Origin: Cristatella mucedo
Lineage: Eukaryota > Bryozoa > Phylactolaemata > Cristatellidae
Direction: 5' to 3'
Length of the DNA stretch: 64,000 bases
NCBI GenBank assembly: GCA_009760855.2
Contig: WPIO01000042.1
Span: 454,501 to 518,500, forward strand
The position numbers were made by a program, and so were the translations under genes. The notes beneath the pieces are model-generated. The model ran no database searches and was not told the origin of the DNA. It saw only the letters and a list, made by a program, of their open reading frames with translations. Below are positions 46,800 to 56,639 of this stretch, piece after piece; within the stretch, counting starts at the first letter, position 1; the number at the start of each line of letters is the position of its first letter.

Positions 46800-47470
46800 T
46801 TATGATACGTACGTATCCCAGTCGTCCTGTCGGCTACTTACGAAGATTATGATACGTACGTATCCCAGTCGTCCTGTCGGCTACTTACGAACATTGACAG
46901 CATCTCGATCAAGGTTCGGTTGAACCGTTCGACTAAACCATCTGTTTCAGGGTGGCAGGGAGACGTTCGAAGTTGGTTAATACTTAGCAGCCTGCAGACT
47001 CGCTCTACAAACCTCGACAGGAAATTAGGGCCTCTGTCAGAAAGGATCTCCTCCGGAACCCCATGTCGACACACAATGTCTTCCACGAAGGCTGTCGCAC
47101 ACGTCAGGGCCTTCTGGTCAGGTATCACCCTAACCTCTGGCCACTTGGATAGGTAATCATTCATGATGAGCAGATATCGATTGCCTGCCTTTGTAACAGG
47201 TAAGGGGCCCACAACGTCCATGGCCACCCTTTGAAATGGCCGTTCCACGGTTATGCTACGCTAAGCTACCCTCAGGTGCTTCGATAGGGGTTTTCGCGAG
47301 TGACATGCCACACATGTCTTCACCCAGTCATTCACCTGTTTCGCCATATCGGGCCAGAAGTACTTATCCTGTATCCTACTCAGTTTTCGCTGAGACCCTA
47401 GGTGGGCGCCGAACAAGCCATCGTGGCACTCCTTCAGTATATCTTCCCTTAAGGAAGTCGGGATAACCAG
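46800..47470 (-). pseudogene. pol: Integrase, split by stops and a 47-bp duplication
   Basis: The HHCC zinc finger is readable (ECHDGLFGAHLG at about 47410-47440, CVACHS near 47305). After a break near 47262 the core has the D,D,E triad: AMDVVGPL, LSDRGPNF and GLVERFNRT. The core ends at the 47-bp tandem duplication (46801-46894), which puts the C-terminal part in another frame. Confidence 0.9.
46801..46894 (+). repeat. 47-bp tandem duplication in integrase
   Basis: 46801-46847 is repeated at 46848-46894 with the same phrase tatgatacgtacgtatccca. The period is not a multiple of three, so it breaks the frame. Confidence 0.97.
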
Positions 47471-47719
47471 CTGTCTCCCCTTCGACCAGGAACAAACCTG
47501 TAGAGGCAGCCATTCGTGTGCAACGCGAACGTCCCAGACTGTGTGCCGATATATCTCTTATGTTCTGGCGGCCGATCAGCAATTGACTGGCCACTCAAAG
47601 ACAGAATTATAGACTCGAGGAGGGGATCCCTGCCCTGTGCTTGGGCAATGACATCAGGATCTGCATGGGCCGCCACCGCTGCGTTGATCCGGGCACCCTC
47701 TGGAGGATCTAGACGTGAA

Positions 47720-48151
47720 AGTTCGTCAGCGTTTGTGTTGGCCTTTCCGGGTCGGTATTTCCAGGAAATACTCCTGGAGTGTGAGACCCCATTTTATGAG
47801 CCTAGTAGTTGAGTCGGGTGTTCCTTTGAACATCCACGACAACGGTTGGTGGTCACAATACACTTTTACAGGTTTTACTTACACGTACCAGCGAAAATGC
47901 CGCACAATGGCGAGTACTGCTAGCCCTTCTCTCTCGATGGTTGAATAATCCCTTTCACTCTTATCCTGTGTTCGGCTAAAGTATGCTAAGGGATGTTCCT
48001 TCCCTTCGCGTACCTTACTAAGTATTGCACCTAGAGCTACCTCACTCGCATCAGAGCTGAGACAGAATGGTAGCTCAAAATCGGGAAAAAATAAGATGGG
48101 CGTCGAGCTAAGAGCTAAGACGTTGGCGTAATTCCACAGACGCTTCGTCAC
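47720..48151 (-). pseudogene. pol: RNase H domain, in-frame TAA
   Basis: Has LPFCLSSDASEVALGAIL, HPLAYFSRT and STIEREGLAVLAIVRHF. A TAA at 47879-47881 follows HFRWYV, after which the domain continues in the same frame with VYCDHQPLSWMF. This is Ty3/gypsy-type RNase H. Confidence 0.85.
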
Positions 48152-49499
48152 GCTCTGGCGACCATTTAAAATCCTTTCCCTTGCGTAGTAACTCGTTTAT
48201 CGGAGCGGCAGTAGTCGCAAAGCCTGCAATAAACTTACGGTAGTAAGAGGCTAACCCTAGGAACTGTCGGATTGCCGACACATTCCTAGGGAGAGGGTAA
48301 TCTCTTAGCTTAGCGACGTTGTCGGGGTTTGGCTGCATTCCTTCGGCCGACAAAACATGCCCGAGGTAGTGTACCTGTGGCTGTGCGAAGTGGCACTTGG
48401 AAGGCTTTAACTTCAATCCGTACTGTTGTAGTCGATCGAGCACCTTCGTCAAGCGCTCAAGATGTTCTTTAAAGTTTCGCGAGAATATTAATAAATCATC
48501 GATATAAATCAGATAGGTTTCCAACTGCAAGTTCGATAAGCAGAGATCCATGGCTCGTTGAAAAGTGCCAGGGGCATTGCACAGGCCGAAGCTCATTTTT
48601 CTGAATTGAAACTGACCCCGATGTGTTGAAAACGCGGTCTTCGTTTTATCATTGGGATGCATGGGTATTTGCCAATAACCTGAGGCTAAATCAAGCCTGC
48701 TGAAATACTTTTCGCCGCCCAGCAATTGGCGAACCTCATCTGGCCTGGGCTGGGTCACTGTGTTTAGCTTTCGGTAGTCCACGCAAAACCGATACGACCC
48801 ATCCTTCTTCTTAGCTAAAACGACCGGGCTGGGCCAAGGCGAGTTGGCCGGCTCAATCACCCCCTTCTATAGCACCTCGTCTAACTGACGCGAAGCCTCG
48901 GGCTTGAGCGAATGAGGTACAGGGTATGGCCTTACTTTTATCGGCCGCGCCGAACCAATGTCAATAGTACGACTCGTCCTTCTCATTTCCCCTAACTCGA
49001 GATTCTCCACGGCAAAGATACTCTCGTAGCTCGGCAATAGAGATAGCAACTCCTTCTTTTCGGCAACAGAGAGATTCGCCTCAGTGAGGTCAAAGTCTAT
49101 CGACTGTTGTCGCGTCACCCTCCCGAGGGATACTGACGCTACGCGTGTCTCTACTTTGGGCAATCCCACTCGGGATCTTACCGAACTGGTGCATTCCGCG
49201 GCACCGTTGCACCTACCCGGGTTAGCTGGCTTGCAGACTTCGGCAACGCGTGCATGGTCCAGGCACCCAATTTTCATGCCAGCCGGCATGAGTACTGGTC
49301 GATTAGTGGTATTAGCAATGCACGCTGGAATACCTGGGCCGTCAGCACTGATTAGTGCATGTGCGGCCGACAGATTCCGTTTGCCGAGCTTTTCAAAACG
49401 TGGCTCGAACAGATGCTCCCCTGCCACGGGTTTCCCACTACTATTCCAGTCGACCGAACAGCGAATTAAATGTTCAGAGGCGAAAGGGCCCAACCTCAA
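48108..49499 (-). pseudogene. pol: Reverse transcriptase, in-frame TAG
   Basis: The lead-in region (RPIKVRPYPVP near 48925-48960) is followed by TAG at 48867-48869, then the RT domain in the same frame. Motifs are SPWPSPVVLAKKKDGSYRFC, FCVDYRKLN, RLDLASGYWQI, FGLCNAPGTFQR and the catalytic YIDDLLIFS. Apart from the TAG, all RT motifs look intact. The domain end shifts frame at 48108-48151. Confidence 0.9.
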
Positions 49500-49609
49500 C
49501 CGGAGTCTTCGTCCTCACTGTGAGCCGCTGCCTCCTTCTCTGTGACACCGGGGGCCCCACCAGCTCAAGGCGTTCATTTCTTATCAACACTGCCTGCTTC
49601 TATTAAATG

Positions 49610-49906
49610 TCAAGGGTGACTAGACCAAGCTTCGCCAGTAAGTCGGTGCCTAGCAGTAGCGGGATGCGTAGAATTTCGGGCGACGTAAACGCGATGCACG
49701 CGATGTACTGCTCCTAACCGGCTCCGTACTGACGCGCTGCCCAGAATCTCCAGCCGCGACCCTTCTACGCCAGACGCTGTCATTGCGGTGCACGAAAATT
49801 GCAGCCCTGTCAATTTAGCGGTCTCTAACGTTAAGAGAGATATACCTGCCCCCGGGTCTATGAGCGCTGTGGTCGTTGCATCGTTCAGTAGTGCACGCAC
49901 CGCCAT
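49610..49906 (-). pseudogene. Retropepsin-like protease, damaged
   Basis: Contains TTTALIDPGAGISLL, where the catalytic triplet D-T/S-G reads D-P-G. The second half of the domain (GTDLLAKLGL, at about 49620-49660) is in another frame, so a frameshift lies near 49715. Both changes should abolish activity. Confidence 0.75.
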
Positions 49907-49961
49907 ACGATGGTTGGAGACAGGTTGGTCTACCTCAAGGCCGGCACTAGAGCGCTAGAGC

Positions 49962-50160
49962 TCAAGATAGATAGGTTTTGCAATTGAAAACGCCGGCCCC
50001 ATTTCTGCTTCTTGCGGCGCCTCCCTTTGCACGCGAAGTAGCAAGATGTCCCGGTCTTCCAGGTTTAGGCCATGGAATGTCGTCATTCTGCGTTGACGGC
50101 TTCCTCTTGGGAGTCAACATTCCGTGGATCGAATTTTCATCTGGGTGGGGGGCGGGTGCG
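49962..50160 (-). pseudogene. Degenerate nucleocapsid region
   Basis: Contains PWPKPGRPGHLATSR, which has the spacing of a CCHC zinc knuckle with only the Gly-His core kept. The expected cysteines are replaced by Trp, Pro and Arg. This is a tentative reading. Confidence 0.4.
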
Positions 50161-51107
50161 TCAGCCGCTAGCTGCGGTTGTGTCACGCAATAAATTAGCT
50201 TTACCCCCCTGATTCCCAAGATAGGGTGCCTCGCCTCGAAAACCGCTAGTATTCGGTCTCAAAGTCTGCACGCTCGCTGTGGCCAAGACGGCTGACGATC
50301 CCGATATGAATTGCGTGTAGTCGCATCTGATGGCACAACCTAGCGCCTCCCTTATGTCGCGAGGGTTGCTAGCGAAAACATAGGACCTGAGATTCGGCTG
50401 CAGGCCATTTACAAAGAGCGACGATTGTGCTGCTACGGCTGTTGGGTGGAAGGTCCCAATAAGCGATCTCTGCTTCGTCGCGGAGAAAAACCGATAAAAG
50501 GCGAAAGCAGTTTCGTCGCTTTTCTGCACGCGAGCCTGCAGGCGCGCCTGCCAAAAACTCGCAGCGAACGCCTCCGTCACTTCGCCGCTTCTGCCAGGAA
50601 GCGAAGAGAAACCGGCGCCGGCTTGGCCGCTCGCTGCGCTTCTTCAAAAACGTCGCGCGCGCCCGCCCTTCCAGGTGCGAACCAAAGCGGCGAAATTTAA
50701 TGGAGTCATCGCAGCTGAGGCTCCTGCAGCCTGCAATTTTGCACTCCTTCAGCCGCCGGACCACGGATTCAGGCTTTTCACCGGAGAAACGCGGCACGAT
50801 ACGTTCGGAGAGTTGCAACCAGCAAACTCTGCGAGAACAGAACGGCGGAGACGCAATTTGCGGCGCTGCCTGCGGACGGGGGGTGGGGTGGGATGGGGTG
50901 GGTCAGCGGCTGCTGCCGCCGAGCCTGCGCCTCGACACTAGCTCTCAGCTGAGCGACCTCTGCCGCCATCATTTCCAGACACGCCAGCAAAATCGCAACG
51001 TCAAGCGCTTCGCTAGCGTCGGCGCCACCGCTCCTACCACCCGCTTCTTGTTGCCAAGACTGGCTCGTCTCGGGCGTTTTCCCTCGTCGGTTCGGGTACA
51101 CGTCCAT
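50161..51107 (-). pseudogene. gag: gag of the gypsy element, frameshifted
   Basis: Starts at ATG 51107 with an N-terminal part containing a helical segment (LEMMAAEVAQLRASVEAQ). The capsid-like region then continues in a second frame (50818-50600, with VPRFSGEKPESVVRRLK) and a third (50580-50161, with SDETAFAFYRFF and SSLFVNGLQP). At least two frameshifts are needed. The frame order and composition fit Ty3/gypsy gag; structural assignment is by position. Confidence 0.7.
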
Positions 51108-51241
51108 GCCTCTCAGATTTCAACGACACTCGTTTGCTCGATCCAATTTACACGCCCACAAGTCTGATTCAGGCGACCTAAGCCTAGCAAGACGCCTACT
51201 GCGGCATTTCTCGTCCTTGGATCCTACCTGCAATTTGACAA

Positions 51242-51261
51242 GTCCCCGCGTTCAAGCGCCA
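51242..51261 (-). promoter_or_regulatory. Putative primer-binding site of the gypsy element
   Basis: Read on the - strand, TGGCGCTTGAACGCGGGGAC lies 3 bases after the 5' LTR. The + strand reads as a tRNA 3' end finishing in CCA with a TTCAAG T-loop-like core. I cannot name the tRNA. Confidence 0.65.
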
Positions 51262-51265
51262 AGAT

Positions 51266-52117
51266 GTAACTCCGAAGGAAGGCTCGGCGGAGTAGGCTTA
51301 ACCTGCCGTTCATCGAGCGGCGTAACCTACCGCCTAATGCCGTTCGGTTCGCGCCTTGGCGCAATAAGCAGGCCGCCACGAAACGAGCGTTTTCCGGCGC
51401 TGACCTACTTACCGTTACTAAAGGAGGTCGTGAGTCCGCGGCGTGAATCGGAAAGCGAGACACACAAATTGGGGATTTTACTGAGCTTTATTCGCAAGCG
51501 CACAATGTCGCTGCGTGCGCGCCTAGCCCAGTTGTATCTCCAAACTCCTCACACGCTCTCAACAGCACAAGCACTCTAGCGGAGGGAATACGTCCGCGAA
51601 CTTAGGCTACCTACGTCTATTGTGGGAAACGACCAAAATAAGATGAGGAGCCCGAACCGGAGCCTAGACCCTGACTGAAGAACTAGGGCTCCGCTTCCAT
51701 CTTAACCGCAGGAATACCATACGCACTACACCGAACCACTTCTATTTCGCATCGGCAAATTCCTATGCTGGGACCACGCGAGCACACACGCAAAAAACAA
51801 AATGCGAGCGCGGGCGCTGTACGACCGTATTCGGTGGGGTCCACCGAATTCTCCCGATGTTGACTCTCTCCTTTTCTTCAATCGTTGTCGCGGACGGCCT
51901 ACTCGCCTCCATCGTTCCAAGTGCCACCGACAAGCCAGTCCCACAACTGTCGGCCGGCTCTCCCCGCGGCGGCGGCGGCGACCTGCGGCCTGCGTCGCCC
52001 TACCCTTAAAAAAAACCCGCCGTGACAAGAGGGTTGACAGGCCAGCCGACATCAATCAGCCGCTCCTGCGGGGAGCAGGATGCTGTAGCCATTGAGCCGG
52101 GCTGGCGCTGTGCTACA
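51266..52117 (-). repeat. 5' LTR of the gypsy element
   Basis: 852 bp. With the T at 51265 it has the canonical TG...CA ends; the other copy has C at that position. Promoter and polyadenylation signals should lie here, but I could not place them. Confidence 0.95.
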
Positions 52118-52122
52118 TATGC
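52118..52122. repeat. Target-site duplication, right (TATGC)
   Basis: Matches 44987-44991. Confidence 0.8.
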
Positions 52123-52149
52123 TTTCGGTGAAGACCTATGTAAGCTTTC

Positions 52150-52650
52150 ACCAAATAGTAAGAATGATGATAAATTTGCATAGCGCCCTCAGAGAACTTA
52201 ATATCTTTCTACGCGCTTTACACGTGCTAAAAAGGAAGCATGATCGAATGGTCAGTGCTAGAATGCACAATGCCAACAAGCAAAACGTGGTTAGGGTGAC
52301 AGGCACAGTATCAAGATGTAAATGGGGTTAGTGGCAGCATGAACAGCGTCAGCACACATTCGCGCACATAAAGGGCACATCTCAGTGACCCGCCAAATGT
52401 TGCCTAGAACAGGTGCTATGTAGCTTCTTTTCAAATGTCTTCAAGTCGGGGGTGGGGCTTCGTGATGTCATTCGGGACTTGAGTTCCGGCTCCAGAGCTT
52501 GCGAACTGAAGGCATGGTCTCTTTTGTATTTGAGGTTCATATAGCTTAACGATTTGATTAGGAAAAGAGATGCCTAGCCTGGTTGGAGAGTAGTTATGAT
52601 AGGTAGGCTGGAGCCAGAGAATGAACGGAAATAAAAGTTGGTGACGTAAG
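52150..52650 (-). mobile_element. L-A LINE 3' fragment, diverged
   Basis: On the + strand gcgccctcagagaacttaat marks the inverse 3' end. The 3' UTR and ORF end follow (gcctagaacaggtgctatg, ggacttgagttccggc). The tail has no ATT run, and divergence from other copies is higher. Confidence 0.75.
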
Positions 52651-53335
52651 AATAATAATAATTATAATAATAATGCATTTGTTTTAGCTCCCTCAGAGAA
52701 CTCAATCTCTTTCTAGGCACTTTACATTTGCTGCACAGGAAGCACAATCAAATGGTCAGTGGCAGCATGCTCAATAAACAACAAGAATAACATGCTTAGG
52801 GGTGACATGCACAGGGTCAGCGTGCTAGTGTGGTTACTTGGAGCATGCACAGTGTCAGCATGCATAAGCACATAAAGGACGAATCACACGGACTCACTAA
52901 ATGCTTTGATAAATAGATGCGTTTTGAGTTTCTTTTTAAATGTCGTCAAGTCAGGAGATGTTGTGACACAAGTCGGGAGAGAGCTTCAGGCTTTGGGAGC
53001 ATACGAACTAAAGGCACAGTCTCAGAAGGATTTGAGGTTTGTACGAGGTTGAGGCAAGCAGTAAGATTCCAAAAAGCGGGTGGCAGGATGCTTAGCCTGG
53101 TGGGGGAGTAGATCCGATAGGTAGGGTGGAGCCAAAGATGAAGGAAATGACATAATCTCAAAGTCAAAGCTCTGCCGGTTTGGTAGCGGTGCAGGTCGGC
53201 AAGAAGTGGTGTGTGATGTAGCAACTCCGACGCTCACGACAGATAAGCCTAGCTGCAGACTTGTGCACCAACTGTAAATGCACTGATTTGCACGGGACAG
53301 GTTAAAGACATTTTCATTTGTTAAAATAGGAACAA
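52651..53335 (-). mobile_element. L-A LINE 3' part with (ATT)n tail
   Basis: The + strand begins aataataataattataataa at 52651. On the - strand, the segments LPHQAKHPATRFLES and LGLSVVSVGVATSHTTS show the ORF end, with frameshifts. It ends where the GC-rich island begins. Confidence 0.85.
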
Positions 53336-53337
53336 AC

Positions 53338-53770
53338 TTAAGCAGGAGCACCCTGACCGGCCTGAGCCGCGGGCGAAACCTGCGACTCCGGAACAGGGTC
53401 TGCACGGCCTCGGTTATTGCGTTGTGACGGACGTCGGGACGACGCCGCCGCGTGCTCGCTGCTCGGTATGCCGAGGTCCGTGAAGCAATCGCCCTTTCCC
53501 GGGAACCCGCTGCCTAGAGCGCCGTCGACGAACGGCGGCCGAACGAACCACCGCTGACCTGTAGCCACTCGCCAGGAGCGCTCGGGCAATGCCCAATGTA
53601 CTTGTCTACCCGCCATGGCCGCGACTCATAGTGCGTCGGCATCGTTATCGAATGGGACCGACGGTTGTCGTCGGCGATAGCGACGTAATCGACGAGGTCC
53701 GGCTTTAGAGACGGCCCGCCGGCGGCAGGATGCCAACGGCCGCCCTGACATGATAATAATAATAATAATG
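53338..53770 (-). CDS. Unidentified GC-rich coding-like island, frame-broken
   Basis: On the - strand the frame from about 53755 reads DLVDYVAIADDNRRSH and THYESRPWRVDKYIGH. Another frame from about 53590 reads QRWFVRPPFVDGALG, then SGFPGKGDCFTDLG, to a stop at 53338-53340. Codon third positions are GC-biased in a coding-like way. The frames differ, so one frameshift or an unseen intron lies near 53540-53600. I do not recognise the protein. It is sandwiched between two L-A copies and could be a broken retrocopy. Confidence 0.35.
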
Positions 53771-53900
53771 CACTTGATAAAGCGCCCACGGAGAGCTCAA
53801 TCTCTTTCTAGGCGCTTTACATTTGCTGCAAAGGAACACGTGATCGAATGGTGACTGGAAAGATCATGCTTGATAAACAGCATGAATAACACGATGCCTC
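53752..53900 (-). mobile_element. L-A 3' tail
   Basis: On the + strand (ATA)n at 53752-53769, then the inverse end gcgcccacggagagctcaat and the start of the 3' UTR. Confidence 0.85.
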
Positions 53901-53920
53901 TCACGCAATCTGGGAGAGCG

Positions 53921-54082
53921 CGAGCTGATTAAACAGCCTCTTTTGTATTGCGACAGAAGAGCCTTTATGGCTATCACCACCGCTTGCAGTGGCGATAAAG
54001 AATCGCCCACCGCAGGAATCGAACCCACGACCTCGGGACCGAGGTCGTGAAAGCAACCGCCTTACCTAGTGTGCATCGCGGC
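53921..54082 (-). mobile_element. SINE-A, full length
   Basis: Inverse copy: gctgattaaacagcctcttt, then agcctttatggctatcacca, 'ggaatcgaacccacgacctc' (B box) and cttacctagtgtgc (A box). Confidence 0.9.
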
Positions 54083-54214
54083 TCACTAGCGCACAGCATG
54101 GGCCGGCAGTGGCAGAACGTGGCTAGCCGACCCGTGCAGATAGCCGCTCACCCAGAAGCTAGTTTGAGCGTCATCGCCGTGTGCGGACCAGAAGCACGAC
54201 CATGCGGGTGCGGG

Positions 54215-54307
54215 AGCCACTTCACCTTAATCGGTCTCAGGCTGTCGTTCGGGAGGCGAAGCGCCTCCCGGAACGACAGCCCTGAGACCGATTAAGGTGA
54301 AGTGGCT
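54215..54307. repeat. 93-bp near-perfect hairpin
   Basis: Arms of about 45 bp: agccacttcaccttaatcgg on the left and ccgattaaggtgaagtggct on the right, joined around gggaggcgaagcgcctccc. Only two single-base bulges separate the arms. Confidence 0.95.
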
Positions 54308-54339
54308 GCGGGTTAGCGAACGGGTCACCTGCAATTAGT

Positions 54340-54425
54340 GAGTTGCGTTTTATGGGTTTATAGTGGGTTTATGGTTTTATTGGTGGTTTATATGGTTGTA
54401 TGGTTTATATGGTTTATGGTTTATG
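54340..54425 (+). repeat. Low-complexity GGTTTAT array
   Basis: Irregular repeats of gtttatgg and gtttatat. Confidence 0.85.
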
Positions 54426-54599
54426 GGGTCGTGGCTTAATGAGTCGATGGTTTTGTGGGGATGAGCCGGCCTGCAAAAAAAGGGAGCAATGAGAACGTAG
54501 GCGCAGGAGAGGACGGTCGTGATCCGCCGAGCTGCGAGCCCAAATACAAAAAATATTCTCGGCCACGAAGGTGTTTCTGTACGTGGCGTGGCTTGCTGT

Positions 54600-54850
54600 G
54601 GGGACATCAAAACTACACGGGCTATCAGAATTCCAGACGAGGTGTACCACTGCATGGGCCAATTTGAATGTACTGTCCCTGTCTAAGCAAGCCCTAAGTT
54701 TAGCAATGCCGTGTAGCTGAAAGTAGGCAGACTTTACTGTGGAGCTGGACGGTGGTCGTCTAGTGCAGGTCACTTTGAAAACAGGACGAGACGAGATTTC
54801 GAAACGATGCAACAGGAGATATGCTGGCAGAGCCAATTTTGAACTTTAAA
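54600..54850 (-). mobile_element. L-A LINE ORF fragment
   Basis: On the - strand STVKSAYFQLHGIAKLRACL (54680-54750) and flanks match the segment upstream of the ORF end in other L-A copies. Confidence 0.8.
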
Positions 54851-55087
54851 GTGTCGAACATTAAATTTAAGAAATTAAAACTGCGCCCGACGTTACTGAA
54901 ATGGTTTAGCTAGCTAGCTAGCTGGTGAACTACTCTGAGTCTCCTAACGCTAAACATAGGCTGAGAAAATGAAGCGTAGGAAAACAGATCGGTGACATAA
55001 TAAAAAAACAACTGCAACACAAACAAGGACGTACTGTTAATAATTCACGCCAAGAGTAAGTGGCGTGATCAAGTGTGTTTAGTGAGC

Positions 55088-55262
55088 CGTGTTGGCACAC
55101 TAGGTAAGACGGTTGCTTTCGCGACCTGCGGTCCCGAGGTGTGGGATCAAATCCTGCGGTGAGCGATCCTTTATCACGCTGCTGTAAGCGGTGGTGATTG
55201 CCGTAAGGCTCTCTGTCGCTATACAAAAGAGGCTGTTAAATCAGCTAGTATTTATTTATTAT
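55088..55262 (+). mobile_element. SINE-A, full length
   Basis: tggcacactaggtaagacgg (A box), B box changed to ggatcaaatcctgcgg, body gtcgctatacaaaagaggct, and a tail of TTTATTTATT. Confidence 0.9.
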
Positions 55263-56470
55263 TTAGCATTCATTCAAACGTTGCCAAATTAGGAGGTCAC
55301 CGCGTCAGTCAGAGGAGCAGGTCGCATTTAAATCTGAGTAGCAAGAGGCTCAGAACCTTGTTACTCAAGCTTTGCTCTATGGGTCTTAGGCGCCCGTGGA
55401 AATCATTTCCACAATTCTAAAGCACTTAGCGACTTCACTGCTGCAGCTGACTGACTCGGGAGTTTTGCTCCAGCAGCCAGTGCGGCGGCGGCTGCTTCAG
55501 TGCTCCTCACTCCTCGATTGGTTGACCTCGTGACTCAGCTGTGCTTCCCACTTTCACCTTGTCGTGTGGGACGGACAGCGGTGCTGGCTAGTCGTATGCT
55601 TGGCAAATGACGCTTATGCTTTTGAGTGGGCTGCAGACAACTTTTCAGCATAGAAACCCATCTGGCTATTCGGTTCGGTTCGTGGAGTTACAGACTTAGA
55701 TACTCGCTCGGAGAATATGGAGAGGACCTTAAGTTAGCAAAGGGATCCTGAACTAGGTGCACTGCTTAACGCGGAGTCAGAGCCGATCAAAGAGAACCAG
55801 TGCAACGTTGCAGCTGCAGTGCCCATTTTTTAGCAAAGCAAAATTATGCACCGTCAGTGTGCGTCTTATTGCACAAGTAGGATAAACAGCAAGGAGCGAG
55901 CCATAGATTGATTCCCAAGATGGGGGATAACGTCTAGCCTAATCTAAGCATCCCTAAACATTTGTACAACATAAGGATTTCTGATGTTACAGTATTGAGA
56001 AGAATCGATCGCTGCCTTTACTTACCACTACAACCCTCCGTGACTATCACCCCCCCTGCTACGTCACCCTCCTTCAAGGGAAAATCGCCAACGCTCACGT
56101 TAGAGCGATCGTCAGCCGCCGAGTTTCAGTGTGCCCTGCTAAGAATCTATTTGAGGGAACCTTTAAGGCGCTCGGGCAAACGGAAAAATCAAGCATCGGT
56201 TAATATTAACGCGCCCTCATTTTCACTGCTTCGGGCTGGGAGCTGTTTGAGGATGTGGATTGGTTCAAAGAGGTAGCGCTAGTGGGAGTTCGCATGTGCT
56301 TGGATGACTGCATGCTCGCGTGGTGAAAAACCCGCACCGTCTGTTATATCGAGGAAGACCTGCAGAAGCTTGTCTGGTTATTAGTTTTCAGTTCTTGGTC
56401 CTTGGTTGTCAGTTGTTACCATATGTTCAGGGGCAACGAGTTAGGGCTCACGCCGAGAAAAGAAGAAAGA
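55263..56470 (+). other. Intergenic DNA
   Basis: Part of 55330-55600 has L-B-like wording (aaatcatttccacaattcta, gttgacctcgtgactcagct) and is probably a decayed L-B fragment. No gene recognised. Confidence 0.45.
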
Positions 56471-56475
56471 GAGAG

Positions 56476-56535
56476 AGAGACACAGACAGCAAGACAGCAG
56501 ACAGACAGACAGACAGACAGAGAGACAGACAAACT
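56476..56535 (+). repeat. (AGAC)n microsatellite
   Basis: agacagacagacagacagac with flanking purine-rich repeats. Confidence 0.93.
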
Positions 56536-56639
56536 GATAGACGGATGGGGCAGACAAACCGCAGGCAGAACAACCGAAAGCGTAGAGCTACGACAGAAAA
56601 GCATAATTCAAATAGGTGAGCAAGGGCAGCGAGGTTGAC

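Larger units (their letters stand above)
44992..52117 (-). mobile_element. Ty3/gypsy LTR retrotransposon, defective, 7.1 kb
   Basis: Two long direct repeats frame a - strand internal region with gag, protease, RT, RNase H and integrase in that order, which is the Ty3/gypsy arrangement. TATGC at 44987-44991 and 52118-52122 is a 5-bp target duplication. A likely primer-binding site lies 3 bp inside the 5' LTR. Every coding domain is damaged: frameshifts in gag, protease and RNase H, TAG in RT, TAA in RNase H, and a 47-bp duplication in integrase. The LTRs differ at only about ten places. Confidence 0.95.
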
